A DNA stretch of 64,000 nucleotides, taken from NCBI GenBank assembly GCA_965218715.1, contig CBDCLY010000006.1, positions 86,497 to 150,496 on the forward strand, given 5' to 3'. Of the stretch, positions 26,425-35,111 are shown one piece after another. This DNA is from CBDCLY01 sp965218715. Its GTDB lineage: Bacteria > Bacteroidota > Bacteroidia > Flavobacteriales_E > Vicingaceae. The notes beneath the pieces were generated by a model. The model searched no databases and was not told where the DNA came from. It worked only from the letters and a program-made list of their open reading frames with translations. Made by a program: the position numbers and the translations under genes. The number at the start of each line of letters is the position of its first letter. The first letter of the stretch is position 1.

Positions 26425-27495
26425 ATGAAAATAAATCTTTTCAAAAACTTAAATAGGGTTTTGTCTGCAAAAGACCGAATCTCAAGTGTAGACATTTGGA
26501 GAGGAATTGCAATATTATCCGTTGTACTTTTTCATTTTGATAAAACACTACCATATGGGTCCTTAGGTGTTGATTTATTCTTTGTTATTTCAGGTTTATT
26601 GGTTGGTGGTCTACTTACTAAACCATTTTTAAAAGGAGAATCAATCAACTTTTTCAATTTTTTCCTTCGACGAGGTTTCAAAATTTGGCCTTCTTATTAT
26701 TCATTTTTAATCATTGGAACCCTCCTTGCCACACTTTGTTACAATGCTGAAAATGCTAATCAAATTATTCCTTTTTCTGATTTCAAACGATATCTATTGT
26801 TTTACCAGAATTACACGGGAAAGCCCTTTCATATTAGTTTCGACCACATTTGGTCGCTTTGTGTTGAGGAACACTTCTACATTCTATTGCCCTTATTATT
26901 GATTTGCCTTCAATTGTTAAAAGCAAAATGGAAATTGCTTTTTTCCTCCCTCATTCTTGTCATCATTTTAGGTTTTGTATTTAAAGTCCTTGTCTTATAC
27001 TTTACGAATGGAAAAGACACTTATTCTGCAACTCACAATAGGATAGACGCACTTGCCTGGGGTGTACTTTTGAACCTAATAATTATTCAATTTGGCACAA
27101 GAATTAAATCATTCAAGTGGCTACAACTGTTTACCTTATTAGGCATAGTTGGACTATTTCTAACGCTTTACATTGACAGCCAAACTGCTTCCATTTTTTA
27201 CCATAAGGTGCTATTACATACACTTGTGCCTATCTTTTGTTTTTTCTTAATCCTAGGAACTTATTATACAGATTTCTCTCGATTAAAAGTAATAAGAATA
27301 ATGGGGTACTATAGCTACAATTGGTATTTATGGCACCCGGTATTTGTAGTAATAATTGCACAGCAATTGGGTACAGGTTGGCTTGGATTAATCAGCTATC
27401 TTTTTATTAGCTTCTTTGCTGGAATATTTTTCACTTTGCTGATAGAAGAACCTGCACTTAAACTTCGACGGAATTATTTATCAAAAAAAGCTTAA
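26425..27495 (+). CDS. Acyltransferase family 3 (OafA/YrhL-type) membrane protein
   Basis: About 356 residues from the ATG at 26425; the frame reaches 26392 but that start lies in the terminator hairpin of the previous gene. Ten or so membrane helices. The signature VDIWRGIAILSVVLFHF with the conserved Arg and catalytic-type His is at the N-terminus, followed by LGVDLFFVISGLL and later SLCVEEHFYILLPL. These enzymes O-acetylate sugars of O-antigen, capsule or other glycans across the inner membrane. No SGNH domain is fused. The acceptor is unknown; no polysaccharide cluster surrounds it. Confidence 0.9.
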   Translation: MKINLFKNLNRVLSAKDRISSVDIWRGIAILSVVLFHFDKTLPYGSLGVDLFFVISGLLVGGLLTKPFLKGESINFFNFFLRRGFKIWPSYYSFLIIGTLLATLCYNAENANQIIPFSDFKRYLLFYQNYTGKPFHISFDHIWSLCVEEHFYILLPLLLICLQLLKAKWKLLFSSLILVIILGFVFKVLVLYFTNGKDTYSATHNRIDALAWGVLLNLIIIQFGTRIKSFKWLQLFTLLGIVGLFLTLYIDSQTASIFYHKVLLHTLVPIFCFFLILGTYYTDFSRLKVIRIMGYYSYNWYLWHPVFVVIIAQQLGTGWLGLISYLFISFFAGIFFTLLIEEPALKLRRNYLSKKA

Positions 27496-27511
27496 TCAAT
27501 TGATAAACTGA

Positions 27512-27922
27512 ATGCCATTAGTAACCATTTCAACATATGTTTTCCCACATGAATTAGCACTTGATCGAGCCAAATTAGAATCTGATGGAATTGTTTGTTT
27601 TGTTCAAGATGAGTTAACCGTTCAGGTTCATAATTTCCTCTCCAACGCAGTTGGAGGAATAAAGCTTCAGGTTTTAGAACAAGATGTTAATCGAGCAAAA
27701 GCCATTTTGGCCGATTCAAACAACCTAATTGAAGATTATCCTGAATCGAAAATCAAATGCTCTAAATGCAGGTCTGGAAATGTTACCGGAAAAGGCCTCA
27801 ATGGAAAAATATCTATGGTAATTTTGATGATCACTGGACTGCCAATTCCAATTTTTTCAAGTAAATATCATTGTTTTGATTGTGGCATTGATTTTAAGCT
27901 TAATGAGGAAGAAATTGATTAA
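27512..27922 (+). CDS. DUF2007 domain protein with a C-terminal zinc ribbon
   Basis: 136 residues. The N-terminal ~70 are a DUF2007 domain (a ferredoxin-like fold of the type that has the phrase 'signal transducing' in its family name, without proof of function): FPHELALDRAKLESDGI and the later VGGIKLQVLEQDVNRA. The C-terminus has two Cys pairs, KCSKC (about 89) and CFDCG (about 124), with a hydrophobic stretch in between, as in a treble-clef or zinc ribbon. It follows the acyltransferase by 16 bases and may share its transcript. Confidence 0.75.
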   Translation: MPLVTISTYVFPHELALDRAKLESDGIVCFVQDELTVQVHNFLSNAVGGIKLQVLEQDVNRAKAILADSNNLIEDYPESKIKCSKCRSGNVTGKGLNGKISMVILMITGLPIPIFSSKYHCFDCGIDFKLNEEEID

Positions 27923-27996
27923 ATAAAGTCTAAGCTTTCTAACTAAAAACAAACAATATTTCAGTGTAAATTCGTTTAGCCTTACTAATTGTATTT

Positions 27997-29154
27997 ATGG
28001 ATCGAATTCTAGCAGTTTTATTTTTTCTCAGCATTGGGTTATACTCCTGCAAAAAAGATGAGAATTCATCCAACAGACTATCGTTTGGTAAAACATACGG
28101 CACTGCCGGGGATGAAAGCGCAAAAGCCATCTGCCTAGCAAACAATCAACTATACATTCTTGCCAATTCAGACGGATTTGGGGACCCAAATGGTGACCTC
28201 TATTTATTTAGTATTGATGAAGAAGGAAATACAATTGTAAGTGAAACGTATGGGTCTGCTTTTAAAGAGGAAGCAGACGATATTCTATTCAGCTCGGATG
28301 GAAACCTAATGCTATTAGGGAGAACGAAAAACACAACAAACAATAAAAATGATATCCTATTGATTAAATGTTCTTTGGATGGGATAATAATTTGGGAGAA
28401 ACAATTTGGCGGTGCAGAGGATGACTTTGCCAATAACATCATTGAATTGAATAATGGAAACTTCTTAATTACAGGAGCAACAACCAGTTATGGTGAAGGA
28501 TCTAGCGACATTTACCTTCTTTGGATAGATGAAAATGGAAATAGCATAAAAGAAGTTTTGCATGGCGATGTTGACCAAGATGGCGGAACACAAAGCATCG
28601 AGCTTGATAACTCGGACATTATGCTTTATGGCTACACTTGGAATTATGGCGCCGTAAGTAGAGATTATTTTCTTTTAAAAATGAATGCTCAAGGGGATTC
28701 AATTTGGTCGAAAAGATTTGGTGGTGAAGACTACGAAGAATCTCAAGCCTTTTCAGAAACAAATGATGGTCATTTTATTCTTAATGGACATTCTGCAAGC
28801 ACAGATCCTATCCATGACATGTATGGGGTTAAGGTGAACCAGCAAGGCAACCTTGTTTGGGATAAGAACATGGGGGGTGCTTTGCATGATGGTGGAATGG
28901 CCTTTCTAATTAACAAACGTGGTAATTATGTGTTTGTGGCAAAAAGCATGAGCTTTGGAGGGAATCAAAACATTTTAATGATCACGACCAAACCCAACGG
29001 AATTACCATAGATGAGTCCATTATTGGAGGGCCAGATGCAGACATGGCCAATGACATTATTGAATACAACTCTTCCTATTATTTAGTTGGCCAAAGCAAC
29101 TCGTTTGGTAATGGTGACCTCGACGCTTATGTAATAAAAGTTGCCTCTAAATAA
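27997..29154 (+). CDS. Lipoprotein with repeated propeller-like units
   Basis: 385 residues. The signal peptide ends LYSCKK (lipobox at about residue 18-20). About six repeats of ~50-60 residues follow, each with a GG(A/E)..D(D/Y)(F/E)..... pattern, a G(N/D)(F/H)..(N/T)G..S stretch and a strand ending D(I/L)...(K/W)(M/I)(D/N)..G. Examples are FGGAEDDFANNII and FGGEDYEESQAF. Repeats of this sort occur in Bacteroidota surface lipoproteins and fit a beta-propeller. There is no enzyme motif; substrate or partner unknown. Confidence 0.75.
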   Translation: MDRILAVLFFLSIGLYSCKKDENSSNRLSFGKTYGTAGDESAKAICLANNQLYILANSDGFGDPNGDLYLFSIDEEGNTIVSETYGSAFKEEADDILFSSDGNLMLLGRTKNTTNNKNDILLIKCSLDGIIIWEKQFGGAEDDFANNIIELNNGNFLITGATTSYGEGSSDIYLLWIDENGNSIKEVLHGDVDQDGGTQSIELDNSDIMLYGYTWNYGAVSRDYFLLKMNAQGDSIWSKRFGGEDYEESQAFSETNDGHFILNGHSASTDPIHDMYGVKVNQQGNLVWDKNMGGALHDGGMAFLINKRGNYVFVAKSMSFGGNQNILMITTKPNGITIDESIIGGPDADMANDIIEYNSSYYLVGQSNSFGNGDLDAYVIKVASK

Positions 29155-29246
29155 GATCCTAAAATTAACAGGTCATTAACAAGAATTATACTGTATTAAC
29201 AAAATATGCATGATAGTTTAACTTCATTTGAGAAAAATTATTTAGC

Positions 29247-30137
29247 ATGAAAAAGATTCTACTCTCTAGCCTTTTGGTCTTAAGCCTTGGGGCAATTTCC
29301 CAATCAAGTTCTCAAAAAAGATACACCGACAAAAAAGGCAATAGCCATCTATGTGGTCCCATTTCAATTTCTGACATTCAAGAAGACAGTAGCTTCAATG
29401 GTTGGTGGATTGAAAATTACGAGCAATTCTCTCCTCAAATCAAGCAAACGACATGGAAGGAAAATCTTTCAAACAAAACGGTTGACATCTATTTGGGAAC
29501 CTGGTGTGGCGATAGTAAAGAATGGGTTCCCAAATTTGTAAAACTTTGGGATGATTTGGGCCTAAATCGAAATCAATTGAATTTTATTGCTCTCTACAAT
29601 GGCGATGATCAATACAAGCAAGGACCAAATCATGAGGAAAAAGGGAAACAAATTCATCGGGTACCAACATTTATCTTCAAGGAAAATGAAAAAGAGATTG
29701 CCCGAATAGTAGAATTTCCACAAACCAGTTTAGAAACTGATTTAGCCCAAATAGCATTGGGTTTTCCTACTTCTCCAAATTATGGAGCTGCTAATTACCT
29801 TTTTAATGTTTTTGAGCAACAGTCAATCGATAGTGTTTATGCTAATTATCAAACTATCTTTAGAGAGACCTATTCTAAAATTGGAAAGAGCAGCGAGTTA
29901 AATACCCTTGGCTATGTTTTACTAAGAAGAGGCAGAATAAAAGAAGCCTTAGTAGCATTTCATTTTAATACATTCATTTTCAAATACAATCCCAATGTTT
30001 ATGATAGCTATGGAGAAGCATTGGCCATGAATGATGAAACAGAAAAGGCGATAAAGCAATACGAAAAGACATTAGAAATTAAACCTGATGATAAAAATGC
30101 TCTCGAACAATTGGCCAAATTGAAAGAGAAAAAATAA
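29247..30137 (+). CDS. Exported thioredoxin-fold protein with C-terminal TPR repeats
   Basis: 296 residues: signal peptide (about 1-20), thioredoxin-like domain (about 55-180), TPR helices (about 205-295, including GEALAMNDETEKAIKQYEK). The active-site loop is GTWCGDSKEW, so the first Cys is present but the second Cys of CxxC is Ser, and the later RVPTFIF has the cis-Pro. With one cysteine it cannot act as a classic dithiol oxidoreductase; it may bind mixed disulfides or have lost redox function. The TPR part suggests a protein-binding role in the periplasm. Confidence 0.78.
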   Translation: MKKILLSSLLVLSLGAISQSSSQKRYTDKKGNSHLCGPISISDIQEDSSFNGWWIENYEQFSPQIKQTTWKENLSNKTVDIYLGTWCGDSKEWVPKFVKLWDDLGLNRNQLNFIALYNGDDQYKQGPNHEEKGKQIHRVPTFIFKENEKEIARIVEFPQTSLETDLAQIALGFPTSPNYGAANYLFNVFEQQSIDSVYANYQTIFRETYSKIGKSSELNTLGYVLLRRGRIKEALVAFHFNTFIFKYNPNVYDSYGEALAMNDETEKAIKQYEKTLEIKPDDKNALEQLAKLKEKK

Positions 30138-30142
30138 ATTTG
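30135..30142 (+). promoter_or_regulatory. Candidate -7 element (TAAATTTG) for the VF530-ASCH gene
   Basis: Perfect TAnnTTTG match 31 bases ahead of the TTG start at 30173; the -33 region contains two TTG trinucleotides at 30110 and 30118, neither at an ideal spacing. The element overlaps the stop of the thioredoxin-like gene. Confidence 0.4.
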
Positions 30143-30172
30143 CATTAGAATTCCATTAATTGATAAGAAGCA

Positions 30173-30883
30173 TTGGGAAAAGGAATAGCAACACAAGAAC
30201 AATTGAATAACCCAATGCATGGGGTTAAACTCATCCAAATTTTAGAGTATTTGGTAGAAGAAATTGGCTGGGAGGAAATGGCCCAAGAAGTAAATATCAA
30301 TTGCTTTAAATCTAGACCTAGCATTAAATCAAGCCTCCGATTTCTTAGAAGAACAGAATGGGCTAGAAAAAAAGTAGAAGACCTTTATCTAGAATTAATT
30401 ATTCCTCAATACGACAATTCTGTAGATGTGCTTTGGAAAAGCTTTCAAGAAGAAAATTCTGAATATTCTAATCAGACCTTTAATGATTCATTTCACTTTT
30501 GTGACAATAAAGAAGATGCCGATGAATGCGCAATTTTAGTCCAGAAAGGAATAAAACAGGCAACTTCTACCTCATTATGGTGGTTTCAAAAAGAAGAATC
30601 TGAAATTCCAGAAATTGGGGCTTTATATGTAATAACAGACTGGGAAGGGAAGGCTAAAGCCATTGTAAAAACCCTAAAGGTGGAACAAGTTGCATTTAAA
30701 GATATCGACGAAAGCTATGCAAAAATTGAAGGAGAAGGAGATAAGAGTCTGAACCATTGGAAAAAGGTCCATTGGGATTATTACACTAGAGAAATGAATG
30801 AATTTGAGGAACATCCAAGCGAAGACATGATTATTGTTTGTGAAATATTCGAAACATTATTCCCAAAATTGAAGAGTGAATAA
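30173..30883 (+). CDS. VF530 DNA-binding domain fused to an ASCH domain
   Basis: 236 residues. Residues about 11-75 match the VF530 family: NNPMHGVKLIQILEYLVEE, INCFKSRPSIKSSLRFLRRT, WARKKVEDLYL. Residues about 85-230 form an ASCH domain: a GIKQATSTSLWWF motif (its conserved G-x-K-x-x-T stretch and Trp) and ALYVITDWEGKAKAIVKT. ASCH domains resemble PUA folds and bind RNA or modified nucleotides. The two domains are normally separate proteins; here one frame covers both without a gap. The start is TTG because an in-frame stop lies nine bases upstream and the next ATG would cut into the VF530 motif. Role unknown; nucleic-acid binding is likely. Confidence 0.85.
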   Translation: MGKGIATQEQLNNPMHGVKLIQILEYLVEEIGWEEMAQEVNINCFKSRPSIKSSLRFLRRTEWARKKVEDLYLELIIPQYDNSVDVLWKSFQEENSEYSNQTFNDSFHFCDNKEDADECAILVQKGIKQATSTSLWWFQKEESEIPEIGALYVITDWEGKAKAIVKTLKVEQVAFKDIDESYAKIEGEGDKSLNHWKKVHWDYYTREMNEFEEHPSEDMIIVCEIFETLFPKLKSE

Positions 30884-30892
30884 TCCCGTTAC

Positions 30893-31963
30893 CTAAAAGA
30901 TTAAACTAAGCTGGCCTGTTTTTGCCTCGCGCTTTAAGTCCAAATTACTCAGGCTAATTCCCATTAAACGAAGTGCCTGACTAGGCCAGTCACTTTTTAA
31001 TAATTCAAGGCTATTTTTCCATAATTCTTGTTCATCATCTGTGTATTCATCTAAACTAATGGAACGAGTCTGTTGTTTAAAATCATGAAATTTTAGCTTT
31101 ACTGTGATGGTTCTTCCTTTTCGGCCAGTTGAATGAACTCTTTCCACTAAACTTTCATGCAAAAATTTCAACTGTTCTACCAGGTCTTCCTCTAAAATTA
31201 GATTATTCTTAAAGGTACTTTCAACCCCAATTGATTTTCTAATTCTATTCGCTTGAACCATTCTTTGATCATCCGCCTGAGCAATGTGATAAAAATGTCT
31301 ACCCATTTTTCCATATTGTCGTATCAATTCCAACTTGGACATTTTTTGTAAATCTGATCCATTATGAATGCCCTCCATCTTCATTTTGGCTGCTGTCTTC
31401 TTCCCTATTCCATGAAAGTCTTCAATGGCTAAATCAGCAATAAATTGCCTCGCCTGTTCAGGTAATATTACAGCCAAACCATCTGGTTTATCAATATCAG
31501 AAGCCATCTTGGCCAAAAACTTATTGAACGAAATGCCTGCTGAGGCGGTAAGCTTCAATTCATTTTTTATGTCCTCCCGAATAATCATGGCAATTTTCAT
31601 TGCTGATTTTATTCCCTGCTTGTTTTCACTTACATCAAGGTAGGCCTCATCCAATGATAAAGGTTCAATCAAGTCGGTATGACGCCTAAATATTTCTCTG
31701 ATTTGATTTGAGACTTCTGAATATCGATCGAAACGGGGCGAAACTGCTATCAGATGAGGGCATTTTCTGAATGCAGTAATCGAAGGCATCGCAGAATGTA
31801 TTCCAAAACTTCTTGCCTCATAACTTGCTGCAGCTACCACTCCCCTTTGTCGACTCCCCCCGACAATCAATGGTTTTCCTCGATACAAAGGTTCATCCAA
31901 TTGCTCTACAGAAGCAAAAAATGCATCCATGTCGATGTGTATGATTTTACGAATATGTGTCAC
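30893..31963 (-). CDS. dinB: DNA polymerase IV (Y-family, DinB)
   Basis: 356 residues. HIDMDAFFASVEQ at the N-terminus holds the first catalytic Asp, and SLDEAYLDVS (about 103-112) holds the Asp-Glu pair. A helix-hairpin-helix (FHGIGKKTAAKM) and the little-finger domain follow. The last residues, GQLSLIF, form a clamp-binding motif of the QLxLF type. It copies past damaged bases at the cost of accuracy. The start is GTG at 31963. The gene is divergent from the first YceI gene with only 36 bases in between. Confidence 0.95.
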   Translation of the reverse strand: MTHIRKIIHIDMDAFFASVEQLDEPLYRGKPLIVGGSRQRGVVAAASYEARSFGIHSAMPSITAFRKCPHLIAVSPRFDRYSEVSNQIREIFRRHTDLIEPLSLDEAYLDVSENKQGIKSAMKIAMIIREDIKNELKLTASAGISFNKFLAKMASDIDKPDGLAVILPEQARQFIADLAIEDFHGIGKKTAAKMKMEGIHNGSDLQKMSKLELIRQYGKMGRHFYHIAQADDQRMVQANRIRKSIGVESTFKNNLILEEDLVEQLKFLHESLVERVHSTGRKGRTITVKLKFHDFKQQTRSISLDEYTDDEQELWKNSLELLKSDWPSQALRLMGISLSNLDLKREAKTGQLSLIF

Positions 31964-31999
31964 AGTTTGACTAATTTAAACCCATATATTCGAAATTGG

Positions 32000-32572
32000 A
32001 TGAAAGCTAGCCTTATACTTTATTTATTTCTAAGTTGTTGTTCTTTAAGCATTGCGCAAGAATACCAACTGAAACCTGAACATGCAGAAATAAACTGGGT
32101 AGGAATGAAATTGACTGGACAACATGAAGGTGAAATAAAACTAAAATCTGGACAGGTAAGTATCGAGAATGAAGATCAATTGAGTGGGAAATTAGATCTG
32201 AACATGCAATCTATAAGGATAATTGATATTCCCAATCCTAAATCCAACAAAAAACTAATGGATGTTTTCAATTCAGAATCCTTCTTTAATCCAAGTAATT
32301 ACCCCACTGCCACTATAAAAATTACTGAAACAAAATCCATCCAAGAAGACTCATTAATTGTTAAAGCACTATTGAAAATAAAATCAATTGAGAGAGAAAT
32401 TCAATTCAAAACAGCATATCGTAAAACCAATGAAGGGTTTTCCACCTCTGGGACCATTAAAATTAATCGACAAGATTTTGATATTCGGTATGGATCTGGA
32501 TTCTTAGACCGATTAGGAGATGCAGCAATTAAAGACATTTTCCTAATTCACTATCAACTGAACTACCCCTAG
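32000..32572 (+). CDS. YceI-family exported lipid-binding protein (copy 1)
   Basis: 190 residues from the ATG at 32000, which follows a TATATTCG -7-like site by about eight bases; the frame extends to 31754 but that part lies antisense to dinB and has no protein character. A signal peptide (about 1-20, ending SIAQ) precedes the YceI lipocalin-like barrel: INWVGMKLTGQHEGEIKL at the front and FDIRYGSGFLDRLGD near the end. YceI proteins bind isoprenoid-type lipids in the periplasm. It is followed by a second YceI gene, 83 bases on; the two share the WxGxKxxGQHEG and IRYGSG motifs. Confidence 0.85.
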   Translation: MKASLILYLFLSCCSLSIAQEYQLKPEHAEINWVGMKLTGQHEGEIKLKSGQVSIENEDQLSGKLDLNMQSIRIIDIPNPKSNKKLMDVFNSESFFNPSNYPTATIKITETKSIQEDSLIVKALLKIKSIEREIQFKTAYRKTNEGFSTSGTIKINRQDFDIRYGSGFLDRLGDAAIKDIFLIHYQLNYP

Positions 32573-32604
32573 TTTGTTAAAAAATCTCAATTTCTTATTA
32601 AGCA

Positions 32605-32636
32605 TTGGATTAATTAGATGTATAAACATATATTTG
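32605..32636 (+). promoter_or_regulatory. Candidate promoter of YceI copy 2
   Basis: TATATTTG (32629-32636) fits TAnnTTTG; a TTG at 32605-32607 is 21 bases upstream, close to the usual -33 distance. The start codon is 19 bases downstream. Confidence 0.5.
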
Positions 32637-32655
32637 TTTTTGAAAATTAAAATTC

Positions 32656-33246
32656 ATGAAAAAACTTACACTTAGTCTCCTAATAATTTCAACTTGTTTA
32701 GCAAGCTTTGCCCTTAATGGTGGAGAAAAATACAAGATAGATACAGAAAAAAGCAGAGTAGAATGGTTGGGCAGAAAGGTAAGCGGCCAGCATGAAGGAA
32801 CAATTGCCATTCAGTCGGGGGAACTCACAATTGAAAATGGCTTAATTAGTAAAGGAACTATTGTCATTGATATGAATAGCATATCGGTTAGTGACATAAA
32901 ACATGAAGGAACCAATAAAAAATTAATTGGTCATTTAAAGTCAGATGATTTTTTTGGCGTAGAACAGCATGCTACAGCAACCCTTACCATCATCAATTCA
33001 AAAATGAAAAATGATAAAGAATTAGAAGTTACAGCCAATCTTAATATCAAAGGAGTTAGCAAAGAAATTATGTTTCCAATTGCATTGGTAACGGACAATG
33101 GCAATCTCGGAGCGGTAGGCAGCCTAGAAATAGACCGTACAAATTTTAATATTCGCTATGGATCAGGCCAATTCTTTGAGGATTTAGGAGATAAAATGAT
33201 CTATGATGATTTTAAGATCAAGTTTAAAGTAGGAGCAAAACTTTAA
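32656..33246 (+). CDS. YceI-family exported lipid-binding protein (copy 2)
   Basis: 196 residues: signal peptide (about 1-19), then the YceI barrel with VEWLGRKVSGQHEG at the front, IDMNSISVSDI in the middle and FNIRYGSGQFFEDLGD near the end. It is the more usual Bacteroidota form with the segment ATLTI..SKM. It has its own promoter-like sequence and a hairpin downstream, so it can be made apart from copy 1. A tandem duplication followed by divergence is the simplest history. Confidence 0.9.
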   Translation: MKKLTLSLLIISTCLASFALNGGEKYKIDTEKSRVEWLGRKVSGQHEGTIAIQSGELTIENGLISKGTIVIDMNSISVSDIKHEGTNKKLIGHLKSDDFFGVEQHATATLTIINSKMKNDKELEVTANLNIKGVSKEIMFPIALVTDNGNLGAVGSLEIDRTNFNIRYGSGQFFEDLGDKMIYDDFKIKFKVGAKL

Positions 33247-33264
33247 TTTGCTCATGGTGTTATG

Positions 33265-33297
33265 AAGGCCCTTCTGATTCAGAGGGGCTTTTCTTTT
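33265..33297 (+). terminator. Rho-independent terminator of YceI copy 2
   Basis: An imperfect stem AAGGCCCTTCTG / CAGAGGGGCTT (one bulged base, one G-T pair) with a three-base loop is followed by TTTTCTTTTT. Confidence 0.75.
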
Positions 33298-33355
33298 TAA
33301 GATTGATCGTTGTAAACTTAAAATATCCGATTTTTGCCGACTAATTTTTCAGCAA

Positions 33356-35107
33356 TTGAATCGTTTAAGCTATCAATTTCCATTCTGGTTAAGTCTTGTT
33401 TCGCTCATTGCCATCTTTTTTGATTTTGGTTTTGATCAAAGTTCTAGTCTTGAACAAACGCTTAAAATCCTCTACCTTCTCAACCTTTCTGCTGGAATCC
33501 TTTTCACACTAGTACGACTTAAGTCGAATCAAAGAAAGTATTCCATCAAAGTGGTAGTATTTGATGTGTTAAGCATTCTGTTTTTTTTGATGGTAATTCT
33601 TGGTCGCCTTGAAATTTTAAAAAACCTACTACTCTTCAATGCTTTTAGTGGACAAGGTTGGCTTTACGGAGCAATTTGCCTGGCCTTTATCCGAGAGGTG
33701 TCAGTATTTAATCTTAAACTGAGCAATACCATTCTAAATCCAGCACAACTTTTTATTCTGAGTTTCTTGGGAATAATTTTAACCGGCACATTTCTACTCT
33801 TGCTTCCAAATGCCTCTTATAGTAATTTAAGTTTCATAGATGCACTTTTTACTGCTACAAGCGCAGTTTGTGTTACTGGTTTAATTGTGGTGGATACCGG
33901 TTCCTATTTTACGCTATTTGGACAAATAATTATTCTGGGACTGATACAAGTTGGTGGACTAGGCATCATGACTTTTGCCAGTTACTTTAGCTATTTCTTT
34001 CGAGGGGACACCTCTTATAAAAATCAATTGATGTTGTCGGATATGACCACGTCTAATAAAATTGGAGAAGTATTTACTACACTTAAGAAAATCATTATAA
34101 CCACGCTAGGAATTGAATTGTTGGGTGCTATTTTATTGTTTGGAAACACTACTGGTCCAAACTCGAATGACTTTTTTAATCAAAGTTTTTTTGCAGTATT
34201 TCATGCCGTTTCCGCATTTTGTAATGCAGGATTCTCAACGCTACCAAATAGTTTAGCTGGGAACCATTTTGCAAACAATTACAGCTTTCAGTTAATCATT
34301 ATTGGACTCTTTGTTACTGGAGGCTTGGGCTTTCCAATTGTATTCAACTTAGTTCGGTACCTAAAATACCTACTTTTTCAGCGGCTAATTCCTAAGTTAA
34401 CCGGTGCACAAAGAGAATACTCAGTTGTACCCTGGGTAGTAACCTTAAATTCAAGAATTGTCATCATTACTTCTGCCACATTAATTGTCGTGGGAACTGC
34501 TGTGTTTTACGCTTTTGAATACAACAATGCACTAGCAGGGCAATCGGAAATTGGTAAAATAATCTCCGCATTATTTGCTGCAACTACCCCTAGAACTGCA
34601 GGTTTTCATAGCATAGATTTAAACAGCTTGCGTTTCTCAACCATTATGCTCATTTTCCTTTTAATGTGGGTGGGAGCTTCTCCAGGCTCAACAGGCGGAG
34701 GCATTAAAACCAATACGTTCGCAATAGCAACCTTAAACTTTTGGAGCATTGCACGAGGAAAGGAACGCTTAGAAATTTTCAGAAGAGAGATTGCAGATTC
34801 ATCAATTAGACGTGCTTTTGCAATTATCTCCCTTTCATTGGTAGTTATTGGAGCAGGCGTATTTGCAATTAGCTTCTTTGATCATCAATTGGATTTATTG
34901 AGCATCGCATTTGAATGTTTTTCTGCATATAGTACAGTCGGATTGAGCCTTGGAATTACAACAAGTCTGAGTTCAGGAAGTAAATTTGTAATTATCCTCA
35001 TAATGTTCATCGGAAGAGTAAGTATGTTGAGTATATTAATCGCAATGATTAGAAAGGTAAAACACAAGAATTACAGATATTCAAAAGAAGAAATTTTAAT
35101 TAATTAG
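33356..35107 (+). CDS. trkH: TrkH/KtrB-family potassium uptake channel subunit
   Basis: 583 residues from a TTG start. The first ~120 residues are extra membrane helices; then come the four membrane-pore-membrane repeats of the family. Each selectivity filter is visible: SAVCVTGLIV, SAFCNAGFSTL, TPRTAGFHSI and SAYSTVGLSLG. The Gly of every filter is kept, so potassium selectivity is expected. SPGSTGGGIKT marks the intramembrane-loop region. With the RCK protein encoded four bases downstream it forms a Trk/Ktr-type K+ uptake system in the inner membrane. A GATTTTTG/TTG pair near 33310-33337 is a weak promoter candidate. Confidence 0.92.
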   Translation: MNRLSYQFPFWLSLVSLIAIFFDFGFDQSSSLEQTLKILYLLNLSAGILFTLVRLKSNQRKYSIKVVVFDVLSILFFLMVILGRLEILKNLLLFNAFSGQGWLYGAICLAFIREVSVFNLKLSNTILNPAQLFILSFLGIILTGTFLLLLPNASYSNLSFIDALFTATSAVCVTGLIVVDTGSYFTLFGQIIILGLIQVGGLGIMTFASYFSYFFRGDTSYKNQLMLSDMTTSNKIGEVFTTLKKIIITTLGIELLGAILLFGNTTGPNSNDFFNQSFFAVFHAVSAFCNAGFSTLPNSLAGNHFANNYSFQLIIIGLFVTGGLGFPIVFNLVRYLKYLLFQRLIPKLTGAQREYSVVPWVVTLNSRIVIITSATLIVVGTAVFYAFEYNNALAGQSEIGKIISALFAATTPRTAGFHSIDLNSLRFSTIMLIFLLMWVGASPGSTGGGIKTNTFAIATLNFWSIARGKERLEIFRREIADSSIRRAFAIISLSLVVIGAGVFAISFFDHQLDLLSIAFECFSAYSTVGLSLGITTSLSSGSKFVIILIMFIGRVSMLSILIAMIRKVKHKNYRYSKEEILIN

Positions 35108-35111
35108 CAAA

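Noticed and set aside
31754..31999. Long N-terminal extension of YceI copy 1
   Set aside because: It lies antisense to the dinB catalytic domain, lacks protein-like composition, and would block the signal peptide at 32000.
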